Positions 1 through 8,341 of a DNA stretch of 16,758 bases are shown piece after piece. The stretch's first letter is position 1; each line of letters starts with the position of its first letter. The position numbers were made by a program, and so were the translations under genes. The notes below the pieces were generated by a model, which did not search any database, was not told where the DNA came from, and saw only the letters and a program-made list of their open reading frames with translations. The stretch is taken from the NCBI GenBank assembly GCA_030638935.1, contig DAOWDR010000150.1:1-16758 (forward strand). Direction: 5' to 3'. This DNA is from Desulfobacteraceae bacterium (lineage in GTDB: Bacteria; Desulfobacterota; Desulfobacteria; Desulfobacterales; Desulfobacteraceae).

Positions 1-1
1 A

Positions 2-502
2 AAACTGCTTAAAGAAGCAGGTTACCCTGATGGTATAGATATAACCTGTAATGTCGGCAATACTCAAGGTACCTGGGAACAGGACTCTGTTGCTGTACTC
101 AAAGAAGATGCTGCCAAAGCCGGCATCAATATTAAAATAAATGTCATGCCTTCAGCTCGATACTGGGATGTCTGGACCAAGGCGCCTATGCGCCTCACTG
201 CCTGGACCCATCGTCCCCTTGGAGTTATGGTTCTGGCCCTGGCATATCGTGCCGGTGTTCCCTGGAATGAATCCAGCTATAATAATCCTGAATTTGATAA
301 GGCACTGACCGAAGCTGAATCAACCTTAGATGTTGAACAACGCCGTGTTAAAATGGAAAAAGTTGAGAAAATTCTCCAGGATGACGCTGTCCTGGTACAA
401 CCCTTTTTCCGGTCTGTTTTTACAGCTGTTTCTGATAAAGTAAACGGATTTGAAATGCATCCAACTCTTTACTACCGTTTCCACAAGGTATCTCTAGGTT
501 AA
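2..502 (+). CDS. Peptide-type ABC transporter substrate-binding protein, C-terminal part (partial at left edge)
   Basis: The frame is open from the first bases of the window, so this is the last 166 residues of a longer protein. It starts with KLLKEAGYPDG, a hallmark of the C-terminal lobe of family-5 (SBP_bac_5, DppA/OppA-type) extracytoplasmic solute-binding proteins. It continues with the usual region in which a second strand-helix unit leads into W-x-x-R/K-rich segments, ending with a short FEMHPTLYYRFHKVSLG tail. The protein would deliver a peptide, opine or other small organic solute to the permease pair encoded just downstream. The N-terminus, signal peptide and most ligand contacts lie outside the window, so the ligand cannot be guessed. 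An ATG at 146 lies inside the domain and is not the start. The family call is firm. Confidence 0.9.
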   Translation, partial: KLLKEAGYPDGIDITCNVGNTQGTWEQDSVAVLKEDAAKAGINIKINVMPSARYWDVWTKAPMRLTAWTHRPLGVMVLALAYRAGVPWNESSYNNPEFDKALTEAESTLDVEQRRVKMEKVEKILQDDAVLVQPFFRSVFTAVSDKVNGFEMHPTLYYRFHKVSLG

Positions 503-517
503 TTGGTAATGTTGTAA

Positions 518-553
518 TATCAGGTAAAGGGTAAATTTGACCTTTACCTGATA
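518..553 (+). promoter_or_regulatory. Perfect 13-bp stem-loop between binding-protein and permease genes
   Basis: The arms TATCAGGTAAAGG (518-530) and CCTTTACCTGATA (541-553) are exact reverse complements around a 10-base loop. The hairpin lies 15 bases after the binding-protein stop and 34 bases before the dppB start. No T-run follows the 3' arm, so it is not a classical intrinsic terminator. Hairpins at this place in binding-protein operons commonly protect the upstream mRNA from 3' exonucleases, so that the binding protein is made in excess over the membrane parts. That role is inferred here; a weak terminator is the alternative. Confidence 0.75.
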
Positions 554-587
554 CAAAAATCATGCTTTCAAGACCTAAGGAGTCAAA

Positions 588-1523
588 ATGGTAGTGTTGC
601 TTTTCAAACGAATCGGTTTCATGATTTTTACCATGATTGTTGTATCAATCATTCTGTTCCTGCTTCTGGAAACCGGGCTTACTGGTGATCCTGCCATCCG
701 GGTCCTGGGTAATTTTTCCACAGAAGAACAAAGAGAACTGTGGCGGGACCAGCACGGGTATAACCAGCCGGTTATTGTGCGATATGCAAAATGGCTGGGT
801 AATTTTGCCACGGGAGAATTAGGCACGTCCATTCGCTACAAGGGCCCTGTAAAAGAAGTACTCTTGCCGCGGTTATGGAACACCGCCATCCTGGGCTTCT
901 GGACCTTTGCCATCATGATCCCTTTATCACTAACCCTGGGCGTTTTATCCGGAATGAAGGAGGGTTCCATTCTGGATCGAACCATATCGGTTTTTGGTAT
1001 TTTAACTACATCTGTACCGGAATTTGCCAGCGCTGTATTTTTTTCCGCCCTTTTTGTATTTGGTTTAAAGTGGCTGCCGGGAACAAGCTCCATGGCAGGG
1101 GGCTTTGAGTTCAAACAGCTGATCCTTCCCGCCATGGTATTGGTAGTTTATGATTTTGGTTATGTTGCCCGTATGACAAGGGCATCCATGGCTGAAGTTA
1201 TGACATCCCAGTATATAAGGTCAGCGGTGTTAAAAGGTCTTCCCTACAGGCAGGTGATTATCAGACATGCGCTTCGCAATGCGTTAATCGCCCCTTTCAC
1301 CGTTATTATGCTGCAAATCAACTGGCTTTTATCTGGTGTTATTGTTGTGGAATTTTTCTTTGCCTATAAAGGGTTTGGGGCGCTGCTTTTAGAAGCTTCT
1401 TTGAATAATGATATTGCACTTCTTGAAGCCTGTGCCATGGTTGCCGTGGTCGTGGCGGTCGGTTCCCAGACCATTGCGGATATCGGCTATACTTTTCTTA
1501 ACCCGCGTATCCGTTTCAGCTAA
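588..1523 (+). CDS. dppB: Peptide-type ABC transporter permease, DppB family
   Basis: This 311-residue inner-membrane permease is of normal length for DppB/OppB. A hydrophobic first helix (residues 7-27) precedes the long periplasmic segment with the family-typical GDPA and G-N-x-x-x-G-E-L-G-x-S motifs (about residues 33-80). The transmembrane domain follows, with the cytoplasmic EAA loop in the stretch RMTRASMAEVMTSQYIRSA and a following A-x-x-K-G-L. The C-terminus ends in the common L-N-P-R-I-R pattern. The ATG at 588 follows an AAGGAG Shine-Dalgarno sequence at 577-582. It would pair with the DppC-type protein encoded 12 bases downstream to form the translocation pore. Peptide or nickel/opine specificity cannot be told apart from the permease alone, so the symbol denotes family only. 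Confidence 0.92.
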   Translation: MVVLLFKRIGFMIFTMIVVSIILFLLLETGLTGDPAIRVLGNFSTEEQRELWRDQHGYNQPVIVRYAKWLGNFATGELGTSIRYKGPVKEVLLPRLWNTAILGFWTFAIMIPLSLTLGVLSGMKEGSILDRTISVFGILTTSVPEFASAVFFSALFVFGLKWLPGTSSMAGGFEFKQLILPAMVLVVYDFGYVARMTRASMAEVMTSQYIRSAVLKGLPYRQVIIRHALRNALIAPFTVIMLQINWLLSGVIVVEFFFAYKGFGALLLEASLNNDIALLEACAMVAVVVAVGSQTIADIGYTFLNPRIRFS

Positions 1524-1535
1524 GGAGGCTAAAGC

Positions 1536-2431
1536 ATGACGACTCACCCAACTGTAAAAATGCCTTCTACAGGCTATGGATCAACGATATGGCGTATCAT
1601 AAAATCTATTGGCCTCCTGAAGGAGAGCTGGGTGGGCATGATCGGCGCTTTTCTGGTTCTTTTCTGGGTGCTTGTTGCTATATTTGCGCCTTTGATTGCA
1701 CAATTTGACCCCAATGCTGCTATCCAACCCTTTGCCAAACCGGGGACAGCAGCAGCATCGGGTGGGACCTTCTGGCTTGGCACTGACCATATGGGAAGGG
1801 ACATCTTGTCCCGTCTTGTCTGGGGTTCCCGCACTGTATTGTTTTATGCTCCTCTTGCAACTTTAAGTGCTTATACTGTGGGGATTTTAATGGGGCTCAT
1901 GGCTGGATACCGTGGCGGTCTGGTAGATGACATCTTATCCCGTATTGCAGATATCATTTTATCCTTTCCCGTGCTGGTGCTCTATATTATTGTTATAGCA
2001 ACCATTGGAGCCTCGGGATTTAATATTGTTATAGCCATTACCTTTGCCTCTTCTCCGGGAATTATGCGTATTGTGCGGGGACTTGTTCTGGACCTTCGTA
2101 ATCGTGACTATGTAGCAGCCGCCCAAACCCGGGGTGAATCTGACTGGAGAATCATGCTATTTGTGAGATATTGCCCAATGCCAGGGGCCCTCTTATTGTG
2201 GATGCCTGCCTGCGTCTGGGGTATGTAATCATCACTATCGGTGTTCTTGGCTTCTTAGGCCTTGGTCTGCCGCCGCCTGATCCTGACTGGGGTGGAATGG
2301 TAAATGAAACACGTCAGATGGCAATGGTTTTTCCCCATATGACTCTGTTTCCCTGTATTGCAATATCTTCATTGATTTTAGGATTTAATCTATTGGCAGA
2401 CGGGTTACGTGAAATCTCATTACGTGATTAA
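1536..2431 (+). pseudogene. dppC: Peptide-type ABC transporter permease, DppC family, interrupted by a frameshift near 2160
   Basis: The gene starts at ATG 1536 behind a strong AAGGAGG site (1522-1528). The first frame encodes residues 1-209 of a normal DppC: first helix, the conserved LGTDHMGRDILSRLVWGSR segment, central helices and the EAA loop ending in ESDWRIMLF. It then runs into out-of-family residues and stops at 2228. The expected continuation, EILPNARGPLIVDACLR through the last helices and the conserved GLGLPPPDPDWGGM, lies in another frame from 2165 to the stop at 2431. Restoring one base at the TTT run (2160-2162) gives IMLF-C-EILPN, which fits the family pattern exactly. The intact remainder and intact neighbours point to a recent deletion or a homopolymer sequencing error rather than old decay. 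I see no canonical X-XXY-YYZ slippery heptamer for programmed shifting. Confidence 0.85.
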
Positions 2432-2444
2432 AAGGTAATAAATT

Positions 2445-4544
2445 ATGAATGACAAGCAAGAACCTGTACTGGTTTGTAAAGACTTATGTATTTCATACTA
2501 TACAAGAGCCGGAGAAATACCCGCTGTAGTTGACTTCTCCCTGACTGTTAAACCCGGGGAAACTATTGGCATTGTCGGGGAATCAGGCTGTGGCAAATCA
2601 ACCGTTGCCATGGCTATCATGCAGTATATGGGAGCTAATGGCGGTATCAAAAGCGGATCCATAACGTTCAAAGGCCGTGATTTAACTACATTAAGCGAAA
2701 GTGAATTACGCAGTATCAGAGGATCAGAGATATCAATGATCTATCAGGAGCCGTTTGCCTCTTTAAATCCAAGTCTTAAAATCAGCACCCAGCTCATGGA
2801 AGTTCCTCTGGCACATGAAAATATTACCAAAGGGGAAGCACGCAAGAGATCTGTACAAATGCTTGCTGATGTCAAGCTGCCTGACCCTGAACGGATCATG
2901 GAGTCCTATCCCCATCAGTTATCCGGCGGACAGCAGCAAAGAGTTGTAATTGCCATGGGACTCCTGTCAAATCCATCGTTATTATTGTTAGATGAACCCA
3001 CCACTGCCCTGGATGTTACTGTGGAAGCCGGGATTGTTAGATTAATTTCCGATATCAGCAAAAAATTCGGTACTTCCCAGATATATATATCCCATAATCT
3101 AGGGTTAATTTTAGAAACCTGCGACAGGGTATTTGTGATGTATTCCGGTGAAGTTGTAGAAGAAGGCACCATAAATTCTCTTTTTACCTGGCCAAAACAC
3201 CCTTATACCCATGGCCTTTTTTCCTGTATCCCCTTGCCGACCGCAGATAAGAATGCTGCCCCCTTAAAACCGATCAGAGGACAGCTGCCTCTGCCTTTTG
3301 AACGACCTTCCGGCTGCTATTTTGGTCCCCGCTGTGATCATTTTAAAAAAGGCTTGTGTGATAAAGATCATTTTAGAATGGAAAGTGTAAAAGGCACTGC
3401 CCCTGATCATCGAGTCCGCTGTTTACGGTATAAAGATATTGACCATACAAAAGAGGCCTTGGGTGAGACTGTCCAGGAAGCACTCAAGATCGGTAAACGG
3501 GTACTTAATGTTGATGGTATGAAAAAGTACTATGAAGTAAAAGATTCATCATTGATAGCCATTATTACAGGTAAAAGTATTCGTCATGTCAGAGCAAATG
3601 AAAGGCTGAACTTTACAGCCCATGAAAGTGAAACCGTGGCCATTGTCGGTGAATCCGGATGCGGCAAATCAACCTTTGCCAAAGTTCTTATGGGATTGGA
3701 GACAGGAACCGATGGAGAGATACGCCATAATGGCAAAGATATCTCAAATATAGAGGTTCGTGACCGCTCCACAAAACAAATCCGCTCTTTGCAGATGGTT
3801 TTTCAAAACCCCTTTGATACCTTGAACCCAAGCCATTCCATTGGGGGGCAGATATCACGGGTTATCAAACAATTTGGTGTTGAGACAAATAAAAAGAAAA
3901 TTTTTAACCGTGTGATGACCCTGCTTGATACAGTCAAACTACCAAGAGATTTTTATTTTAGAAAACCGAGACAACTTTCCGGCGGCCAGAAGCAGAGGAT
4001 TGGTATTGCCAGAGCATTTGCCGGAAATCCAAGCATAGTCATTGCCGATGAGCCCGTTTCTGCTTTAGATGTATCTGTAGCAGCAGCTGTGACAGAGCTT
4101 TTGATGGATATCCAGCGTAAGCACAAGACCACCCTTCTTTTTATCAGCCATGATCTGAGTGTTGTCCGCTATTTGTCGGATCGTATTGTTGTCATGTATC
4201 TTGGGCATATACTTGAGAGGGGAACCACAGAAGAAATTTTTGCCCCGCCTTATCACCCGTATACAGAAGCACTGCTATCAGCCGTTCCCATTGCTGACCC
4301 GGAAATAACCAAACGAAAAATTGTTCTGGAGGGAGATCTGCCAAGTGCAATAAAACCTCCAAAAGGCTGCCCGTTTTGCACCCGGTGCCATCGGAAAATT
4401 GGTGATATTTGTGATAATGAGCCGCCACAGGATCAGATGGTTAAAGACCGTCATGTGATCAAGTGCCACATACCCATTGAAGAGTTGAGTAAGATAAAAC
4501 CGGTCATAAAAATACCGGATGAATCAGAACGTGTTCATGGGTAA
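2445..4544 (+). CDS. Fused double ATP-binding protein of a peptide-type ABC transporter (DppD-DppF in one chain)
   Basis: This 699-residue cytoplasmic protein has two complete nucleotide-binding domains that power the DppB/DppC pore. Domain 1 has Walker A GESGCGKST at 45-53, Q-loop Gln101, LSGGQ at 159-163, Walker B Asp183/Glu184 and switch His217. Domain 2 has Walker A at 402-410, Gln454, LSGGQ at 511-515, Asp535/Glu536 and His569. Each domain is followed by the oligopeptide-transporter C-terminal extension with spaced cysteines: 291, 297, 305, 326 after domain 1, and 642, 645, 648, 656, 674 after domain 2. Similar cysteines in DppD proteins can hold an iron-sulfur cluster. Most peptide transporters encode the two ATPases separately, though fusions of this kind (GsiA-like, YejF-like) are known. 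All catalytic residues are present, so both sites should be active. The gene starts 13 bases after dppC. Confidence 0.93.
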   Translation: MNDKQEPVLVCKDLCISYYTRAGEIPAVVDFSLTVKPGETIGIVGESGCGKSTVAMAIMQYMGANGGIKSGSITFKGRDLTTLSESELRSIRGSEISMIYQEPFASLNPSLKISTQLMEVPLAHENITKGEARKRSVQMLADVKLPDPERIMESYPHQLSGGQQQRVVIAMGLLSNPSLLLLDEPTTALDVTVEAGIVRLISDISKKFGTSQIYISHNLGLILETCDRVFVMYSGEVVEEGTINSLFTWPKHPYTHGLFSCIPLPTADKNAAPLKPIRGQLPLPFERPSGCYFGPRCDHFKKGLCDKDHFRMESVKGTAPDHRVRCLRYKDIDHTKEALGETVQEALKIGKRVLNVDGMKKYYEVKDSSLIAIITGKSIRHVRANERLNFTAHESETVAIVGESGCGKSTFAKVLMGLETGTDGEIRHNGKDISNIEVRDRSTKQIRSLQMVFQNPFDTLNPSHSIGGQISRVIKQFGVETNKKKIFNRVMTLLDTVKLPRDFYFRKPRQLSGGQKQRIGIARAFAGNPSIVIADEPVSALDVSVAAAVTELLMDIQRKHKTTLLFISHDLSVVRYLSDRIVVMYLGHILERGTTEEIFAPPYHPYTEALLSAVPIADPEITKRKIVLEGDLPSAIKPPKGCPFCTRCHRKIGDICDNEPPQDQMVKDRHVIKCHIPIEELSKIKPVIKIPDESERVHG

Positions 4545-4570
4545 TAAAAAAACATCTGCCATGTTTAGGA
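4545..4570 (-). terminator. Possible weak intrinsic terminator of the minus-strand operon
   Basis: In the 39-base gap between the convergent ATPase and TIM-barrel genes, AAACAT (4550-4555) and ATGTTT (4561-4566) form a 6-bp stem with a 5-base loop. Read on the minus strand, the 3' arm runs straight into a T-rich tract (complement of the A-run at 4545-4550), the order expected of an intrinsic terminator. The stem is short and A/T-rich, so the call is tentative. Confidence 0.35.
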
Positions 4571-4583
4571 GACTGAAAACCTA

Positions 4584-5501
4584 TTAATCTTTACCTATAT
4601 TCAGTACATTCCGGCAATAATCAATACATTTTTTAACAGTTTTAATTTCAAGGCGCAAGGCAGTTTCTTTATTCTCTAAGCTTATCCCCATATCTGTTTC
4701 AATATTGATCCGATTGCAGGGAGATTTGGTTTTGATAAGTTCATATGCCTTTTTCATATCAATATCACCATCGCCAGTCGCCACACCTTTTACTTTAAAG
4801 CCATCTCGATGGAATTCAATGCGGTTATCTCTGAAATGATTTGTAAATGCAACAGGAGTTAAATTTTCAATTGCTTCCATGGGATTCTCACCCATATGCC
4901 ATGCGTTTACAGTATCAATACAGGCTCCAACAAAAGAGTGGTTTACCTCTTTTAATATCCATAAAATTTCTTTTGAAAAACTATCACAATGATTTTCCAG
5001 TGCAATACGTATATCGTACTCTTCTGCCAATGGTGCAGCAACTTTCAATCGTTTTATAGCCTCTTTAAAATAGGGCATAACCCTTGGATCAAATTCACTG
5101 CCGATTCTCGGGCTGGGTCGTTCCAGATCCATTCCAACTTTGATCACATCTGCACCAAGATCCAAAGCTGTGTTAAGACCATCTTTTAAATCATGCTGGA
5201 TACCAGTACCAGTCTTGCCAAGATCCATGGACATATTATATTCAAGATAGAGATTTTTTTCTTTTGCCGATGCGCCTACTTCTTTTACAAAAATGGGGTC
5301 AAGATTTTCCAGGACACCGTCATCGATGTGAAATCCATCAAGCCCCAGTTCAATACCAAGATCAAAAAGTGCAAAGGTAGTGAGCTGTCTTTCCCAGGGC
5401 AATTTAAATCCAGCCCATGCCTGACCTATTCCATGCAGATATAAGCTGTATGTATGCAGCCCCAGCAGCATATCGCTATTTTTTGTTTTATTGTGATGCA
5501 T
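4584..5501 (-). CDS. Xylose-isomerase-like TIM-barrel protein (sugar phosphate isomerase/epimerase family)
   Basis: The 305-residue protein fits the AP-endonuclease-2/xylose-isomerase-like superfamily, whose members (hydroxypyruvate isomerase, IolE, IolI, tagatose epimerases) use one divalent metal to isomerise, epimerise or dehydrate small hydroxy-ketones. Likely metal ligands sit at the ends of successive beta strands: Glu169 in ALENH, Asp196 in CIDT, His222 in TNHFRDN and Glu268 in NIETD. The GDGDIDMKKAYELI stretch (243-256) matches the usual G-x-G-x-[IV]-D segment before the last strands. It is the last gene of the four-gene operon, 16 bases after the FAD enzyme, so it may process a small carbonyl product of the pathway. 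No good Shine-Dalgarno is seen before the ATG at 5501 or before the alternative ATG at 5471. The substrate is unknown. Confidence 0.82.
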   Translation of the reverse strand: MHHNKTKNSDMLLGLHTYSLYLHGIGQAWAGFKLPWERQLTTFALFDLGIELGLDGFHIDDGVLENLDPIFVKEVGASAKEKNLYLEYNMSMDLGKTGTGIQHDLKDGLNTALDLGADVIKVGMDLERPSPRIGSEFDPRVMPYFKEAIKRLKVAAPLAEEYDIRIALENHCDSFSKEILWILKEVNHSFVGACIDTVNAWHMGENPMEAIENLTPVAFTNHFRDNRIEFHRDGFKVKGVATGDGDIDMKKAYELIKTKSPCNRINIETDMGISLENKETALRLEIKTVKKCIDYCRNVLNIGKD

Positions 5502-5517
5502 AATAATTTAATTTTCT

Positions 5518-6825
5518 TTATCCAATAACAGAAAAGCTTGAATCCTGGTTAATTTCACGGTTTCTGCTAAAAAAACCAATATCCAGTGTATGATTAATGT
5601 ATTTCATTTTATATTGCATTGAATTTTTATCATGATCATTACCATTTTCACAATATTGGATAAGCTCAGACATAAATGAACCAACTACCGGCGCATTCTT
5701 ATATTGATTGCCGCTGGTACCAATTGCAAGATACAATCCTGGGAGGCTGGATTTATCATAAATGGGATACCAGTCATCAGATACATCATAGAGATCAACC
5801 AGACCCTGAGGTTTATTGGGAATCGGTAATTCAGGAATCCGCATTGCTTCCCGCATGGCTTGCACCCTGTTTTGATCAGTAAAATCAGTATTGTAATTGT
5901 CAGGGTCAACATAGTCCAATGGATCACAGTCGGGTTCTTCACTGCCGATGAGAAAATGATTGCCTGTTTCAGGCCGGGTATAGACACCAAGGTCACTATC
6001 TGAGGTTATAATTCCTGTTTTTTCCCAATCCACTCCTTCAGGGCTGGGTACATGGGCTACTTCCACTCGCAGGGCCCGGGTTTTAATATTCATTTGATCT
6101 TCAATACCTGCCATTTGGTTGATGAGGTAAGAATGGGGACCTGCCACATTGACCACCACAGGGGCGAAAATTTCAGTACCGTCTTTCAGAGAAACACCGG
6201 CTACATGACCGTCTTTTTTCAGGATATCACTGACTTCTGTATTGAATAAAAAGTCACCCCCAACATTCCGGGCAGCAATTTCCACATTATGGGTGGACAG
6301 CTTTGGATCAGATATATAGCCTGATTCAGGTACAAATACAGCTCCGTTAACTGCATTATCCGTTGGTTTCCCAAAATCAGGGTCATCCATAAGTTTTTGA
6401 GGATGAAAAGACCTTAAGTCCGGGTTGGGCAGATAGGAGCTTATCTCTTCAGGGTTCAGTTCCAGATAGCCGACACCAAGAACATCAAGGGATTTCATCA
6501 CATTTTTAAGATTATTGTTGACCTCGGACTTGAAAACCATGGCACCGGTATTTTTATAATAGGCCATGCCATCAGGATCTGATATATTTAAATACCTTGG
6601 CCAGTCAAGCCAGTAATAGTAGCCTTCCCGGGCAAGAGCAACCCCTTCCGGTGAAGAATAATACAACCTGATAATGGCACAGCTGCCGGATGTGGACCCA
6701 AATCCCGAACCACCCAGTTTATCCACATTTAATGTTTTAAACCCTTTAAGAGCTAACTCATAGGCAATACTATTGCCTATAATACCGGCGCCAATAATAA
6801 TGGCATCATATTGTTTATCGTTCAT
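5518..6825 (-). CDS. FAD-dependent amine/amino-acid oxidoreductase (DAO family, sarcosine/dimethylglycine-oxidase-like)
   Basis: The protein has 435 residues and begins with a dinucleotide-binding fold: GAGIIG at residues 12-17, with Asp35 closing the second strand to hold the FAD ribose. Next comes GSTSGSCAIIR (43-53), the position where DAO enzymes carry the S/G-rich flavin-contact segment. Near the C-terminus LYLAIGTSGNQYKNAPVVG matches the family G-x-S-G-x-x-x-K-x-A-P-x-x-G motif. Such enzymes oxidise C-N bonds of secondary or tertiary amines or amino acids to an imine, releasing an aldehyde or keto acid. Next to an MttB methyltransferase, an N-methyl amino acid or its demethylated product is a plausible substrate (inference). 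The ATG at 6825 has a GGAG site 9 bases upstream and lies 13 bases after the mttB-like stop. It has no signal peptide and should be cytoplasmic. Confidence 0.88.
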   Translation of the reverse strand: MNDKQYDAIIIGAGIIGNSIAYELALKGFKTLNVDKLGGSGFGSTSGSCAIIRLYYSSPEGVALAREGYYYWLDWPRYLNISDPDGMAYYKNTGAMVFKSEVNNNLKNVMKSLDVLGVGYLELNPEEISSYLPNPDLRSFHPQKLMDDPDFGKPTDNAVNGAVFVPESGYISDPKLSTHNVEIAARNVGGDFLFNTEVSDILKKDGHVAGVSLKDGTEIFAPVVVNVAGPHSYLINQMAGIEDQMNIKTRALRVEVAHVPSPEGVDWEKTGIITSDSDLGVYTRPETGNHFLIGSEEPDCDPLDYVDPDNYNTDFTDQNRVQAMREAMRIPELPIPNKPQGLVDLYDVSDDWYPIYDKSSLPGLYLAIGTSGNQYKNAPVVGSFMSELIQYCENGNDHDKNSMQYKMKYINHTLDIGFFSRNREINQDSSFSVIG

Positions 6826-6838
6826 TTATTTTTCTCCG

Positions 6839-8308
6839 CTATCCTTTTTCCAATTTCGCAAGAATTTCCTTTTCGCCTTCTTTTTTCAATCGGTCCAATT
6901 CAGATATGACCTTGTCACTTAAAGATTCTGGCTTATGAGTTTCTGTAATCATCCTGACTTCTTCTTTTACCCTGTCTTCCATTGATGGCTTGCCTGCATC
7001 ATTCCAGGCATCAATGGTCTGACGGTTTAAAAGATTGGCATTCCAGAGCTCTTTTTTAAAATGATTCATGGTATGCTGCTGCACCAGAAAATGACCACCA
7101 GGCCCTACATCTTCTATGAGCTGTCTTGCAATAGTTTCCCGGGTGACTGTAATGCCTTCTACAAATCGTTTTGTCATACTGACAACTTCATTGCCCATTA
7201 CCAGTTGCTCAAGGGAACAGGCCATGCCCGCAGCCATATACCCGACATCATGGATCAGGTTCAAACCGGAAAGTCCCTGGCTCAATATTGAAAAGGCACT
7301 TTCAATGCCAGCCTGGGCATCAAGCATTTTTGAATCAGTTGCCCCGGCAAGTCCCCAGGTGGGCAGATTAAAGGAACGCGCCACCTCTGCCTGGGCAGCA
7401 AGGACCAGGTTGTTTTCCGGTGCACCAAATGCCATGAGAGCTGTTTTCATATCAAGGATACCGACGTTACCACTCATTGCAACAGGACATCCTTTTTTTC
7501 GCAACTGGGCAATGGTAATATGGATGAGTGATTCTGCTATGATCAGGGTAATAGTCCCAGCCAATGTAACCGGCCCTGTAGCTCCTGGCTGGACAGTTGA
7601 CCCTGGCAGCTGAGGCATGAACCGATCTGCAGCCACAAAAATACGCTCAATAACTTCATCGGGGAAAAAAAGTGGTGCAATGGCTTCAGGGTAGGCAATA
7701 ATAAATGGTTTCTGGCTTAAATTTTCCTGTCCCCCGGCAATCACGGCTGCCATCTCGTAAACATACTCACACCCCAGAGCTGTATAACCAATAAAAACAG
7801 CCGGTTTTGTAGTATTGGAAACCATGGCTTCAAATTCATGAACTTCTGCAGCATCCCCGGGCACATCCTGGGCAGTTCCCATGGGCATGACAAAGTCAAT
7901 TCCATCCAGATAATCCGCTACTTTTGCACCCAATTCAATATCCTTGATACTGGTCTGCCGGATTTCATTGGTAAACGCATCCCGTGTGTTGGGGCTGGCT
8001 GTGGATGTACCATAATGACTTTTCTCCCCTTCCACCTCCATAGCCCGCCTGCCGTTTCTGTCGTAGATGGTCCAACCCTTTGGAGTTGTGACAAGGCATT
8101 CTTCAACAATATGTCTTGGAATTTTGATATTATTATCCTTCACACAAGCACCGGCCTGTTTCATCATTTTATGGACTTGTTTGTGCTGACATTTGAACCC
8201 GACTCTTTCAATAATATCAAAAGCGGCCTGCCTGATTTCCCAAATCTGGTCGTCAGTAAAAATTTGCATGCCAACGGATCTGGTTTGAATGTTTGAAGAC
8301 TGAATCAC
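6839..8308 (-). CDS. MttB-family (trimethylamine methyltransferase superfamily) protein without pyrrolysine
   Basis: MttB-superfamily proteins move a methyl group from a quaternary or tertiary amine to the cobalt of a cognate corrinoid protein. Family signatures are clear: QPGATGPVTLAG in the middle, GLAGATDSKMLDAQAGIE, SLEQLVMGNE, and VGPGGHFLVQQHTMNHFKKELW near the end. The frame is full length (489 residues) with no internal TAG, so it belongs to the non-pyrrolysine branch that includes the enzymes for glycine betaine (MtgB), proline betaine (MtpB) and carnitine (MtcB). I chose the GTG at 8308 because GGAGGGGGG lies just upstream at the right distance; a TTG at 8323 would put that site inside the coding region. 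The stop is TAG, but reading through adds only seven codons. No corrinoid-protein gene is adjacent, which is unusual. The substrate cannot be assigned. Confidence 0.9.
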   Translation of the reverse strand: MIQSSNIQTRSVGMQIFTDDQIWEIRQAAFDIIERVGFKCQHKQVHKMMKQAGACVKDNNIKIPRHIVEECLVTTPKGWTIYDRNGRRAMEVEGEKSHYGTSTASPNTRDAFTNEIRQTSIKDIELGAKVADYLDGIDFVMPMGTAQDVPGDAAEVHEFEAMVSNTTKPAVFIGYTALGCEYVYEMAAVIAGGQENLSQKPFIIAYPEAIAPLFFPDEVIERIFVAADRFMPQLPGSTVQPGATGPVTLAGTITLIIAESLIHITIAQLRKKGCPVAMSGNVGILDMKTALMAFGAPENNLVLAAQAEVARSFNLPTWGLAGATDSKMLDAQAGIESAFSILSQGLSGLNLIHDVGYMAAGMACSLEQLVMGNEVVSMTKRFVEGITVTRETIARQLIEDVGPGGHFLVQQHTMNHFKKELWNANLLNRQTIDAWNDAGKPSMEDRVKEEVRMITETHKPESLSDKVISELDRLKKEGEKEILAKLEKG

Positions 8309-8341
8309 TTTTCCCCCCTCCAATATAAATAAAATTTGTTG

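Noticed and set aside
2155..2170. Programmed -1 frameshift in dppC.
   Set aside because: The codons CTA-TTT do not form an X-XXY-YYZ slippery heptamer, I see no strong downstream structure, and DppC proteins are not known to need frameshifting. A lost base is simpler.
6818..6841. The MttB-family gene ends in TAG, the codon read as pyrrolysine in true MttB proteins.
   Set aside because: The frame is already full length at the TAG, and readthrough would add only seven codons before a TAA. Pyrrolysine in MttB is internal, so this is an ordinary stop.
7116..7613. A 165-residue open frame on the plus strand inside the MttB-family gene.
   Set aside because: It lies antisense to strongly conserved MttB motifs, has no Shine-Dalgarno and resembles no protein family; it is a shadow frame.
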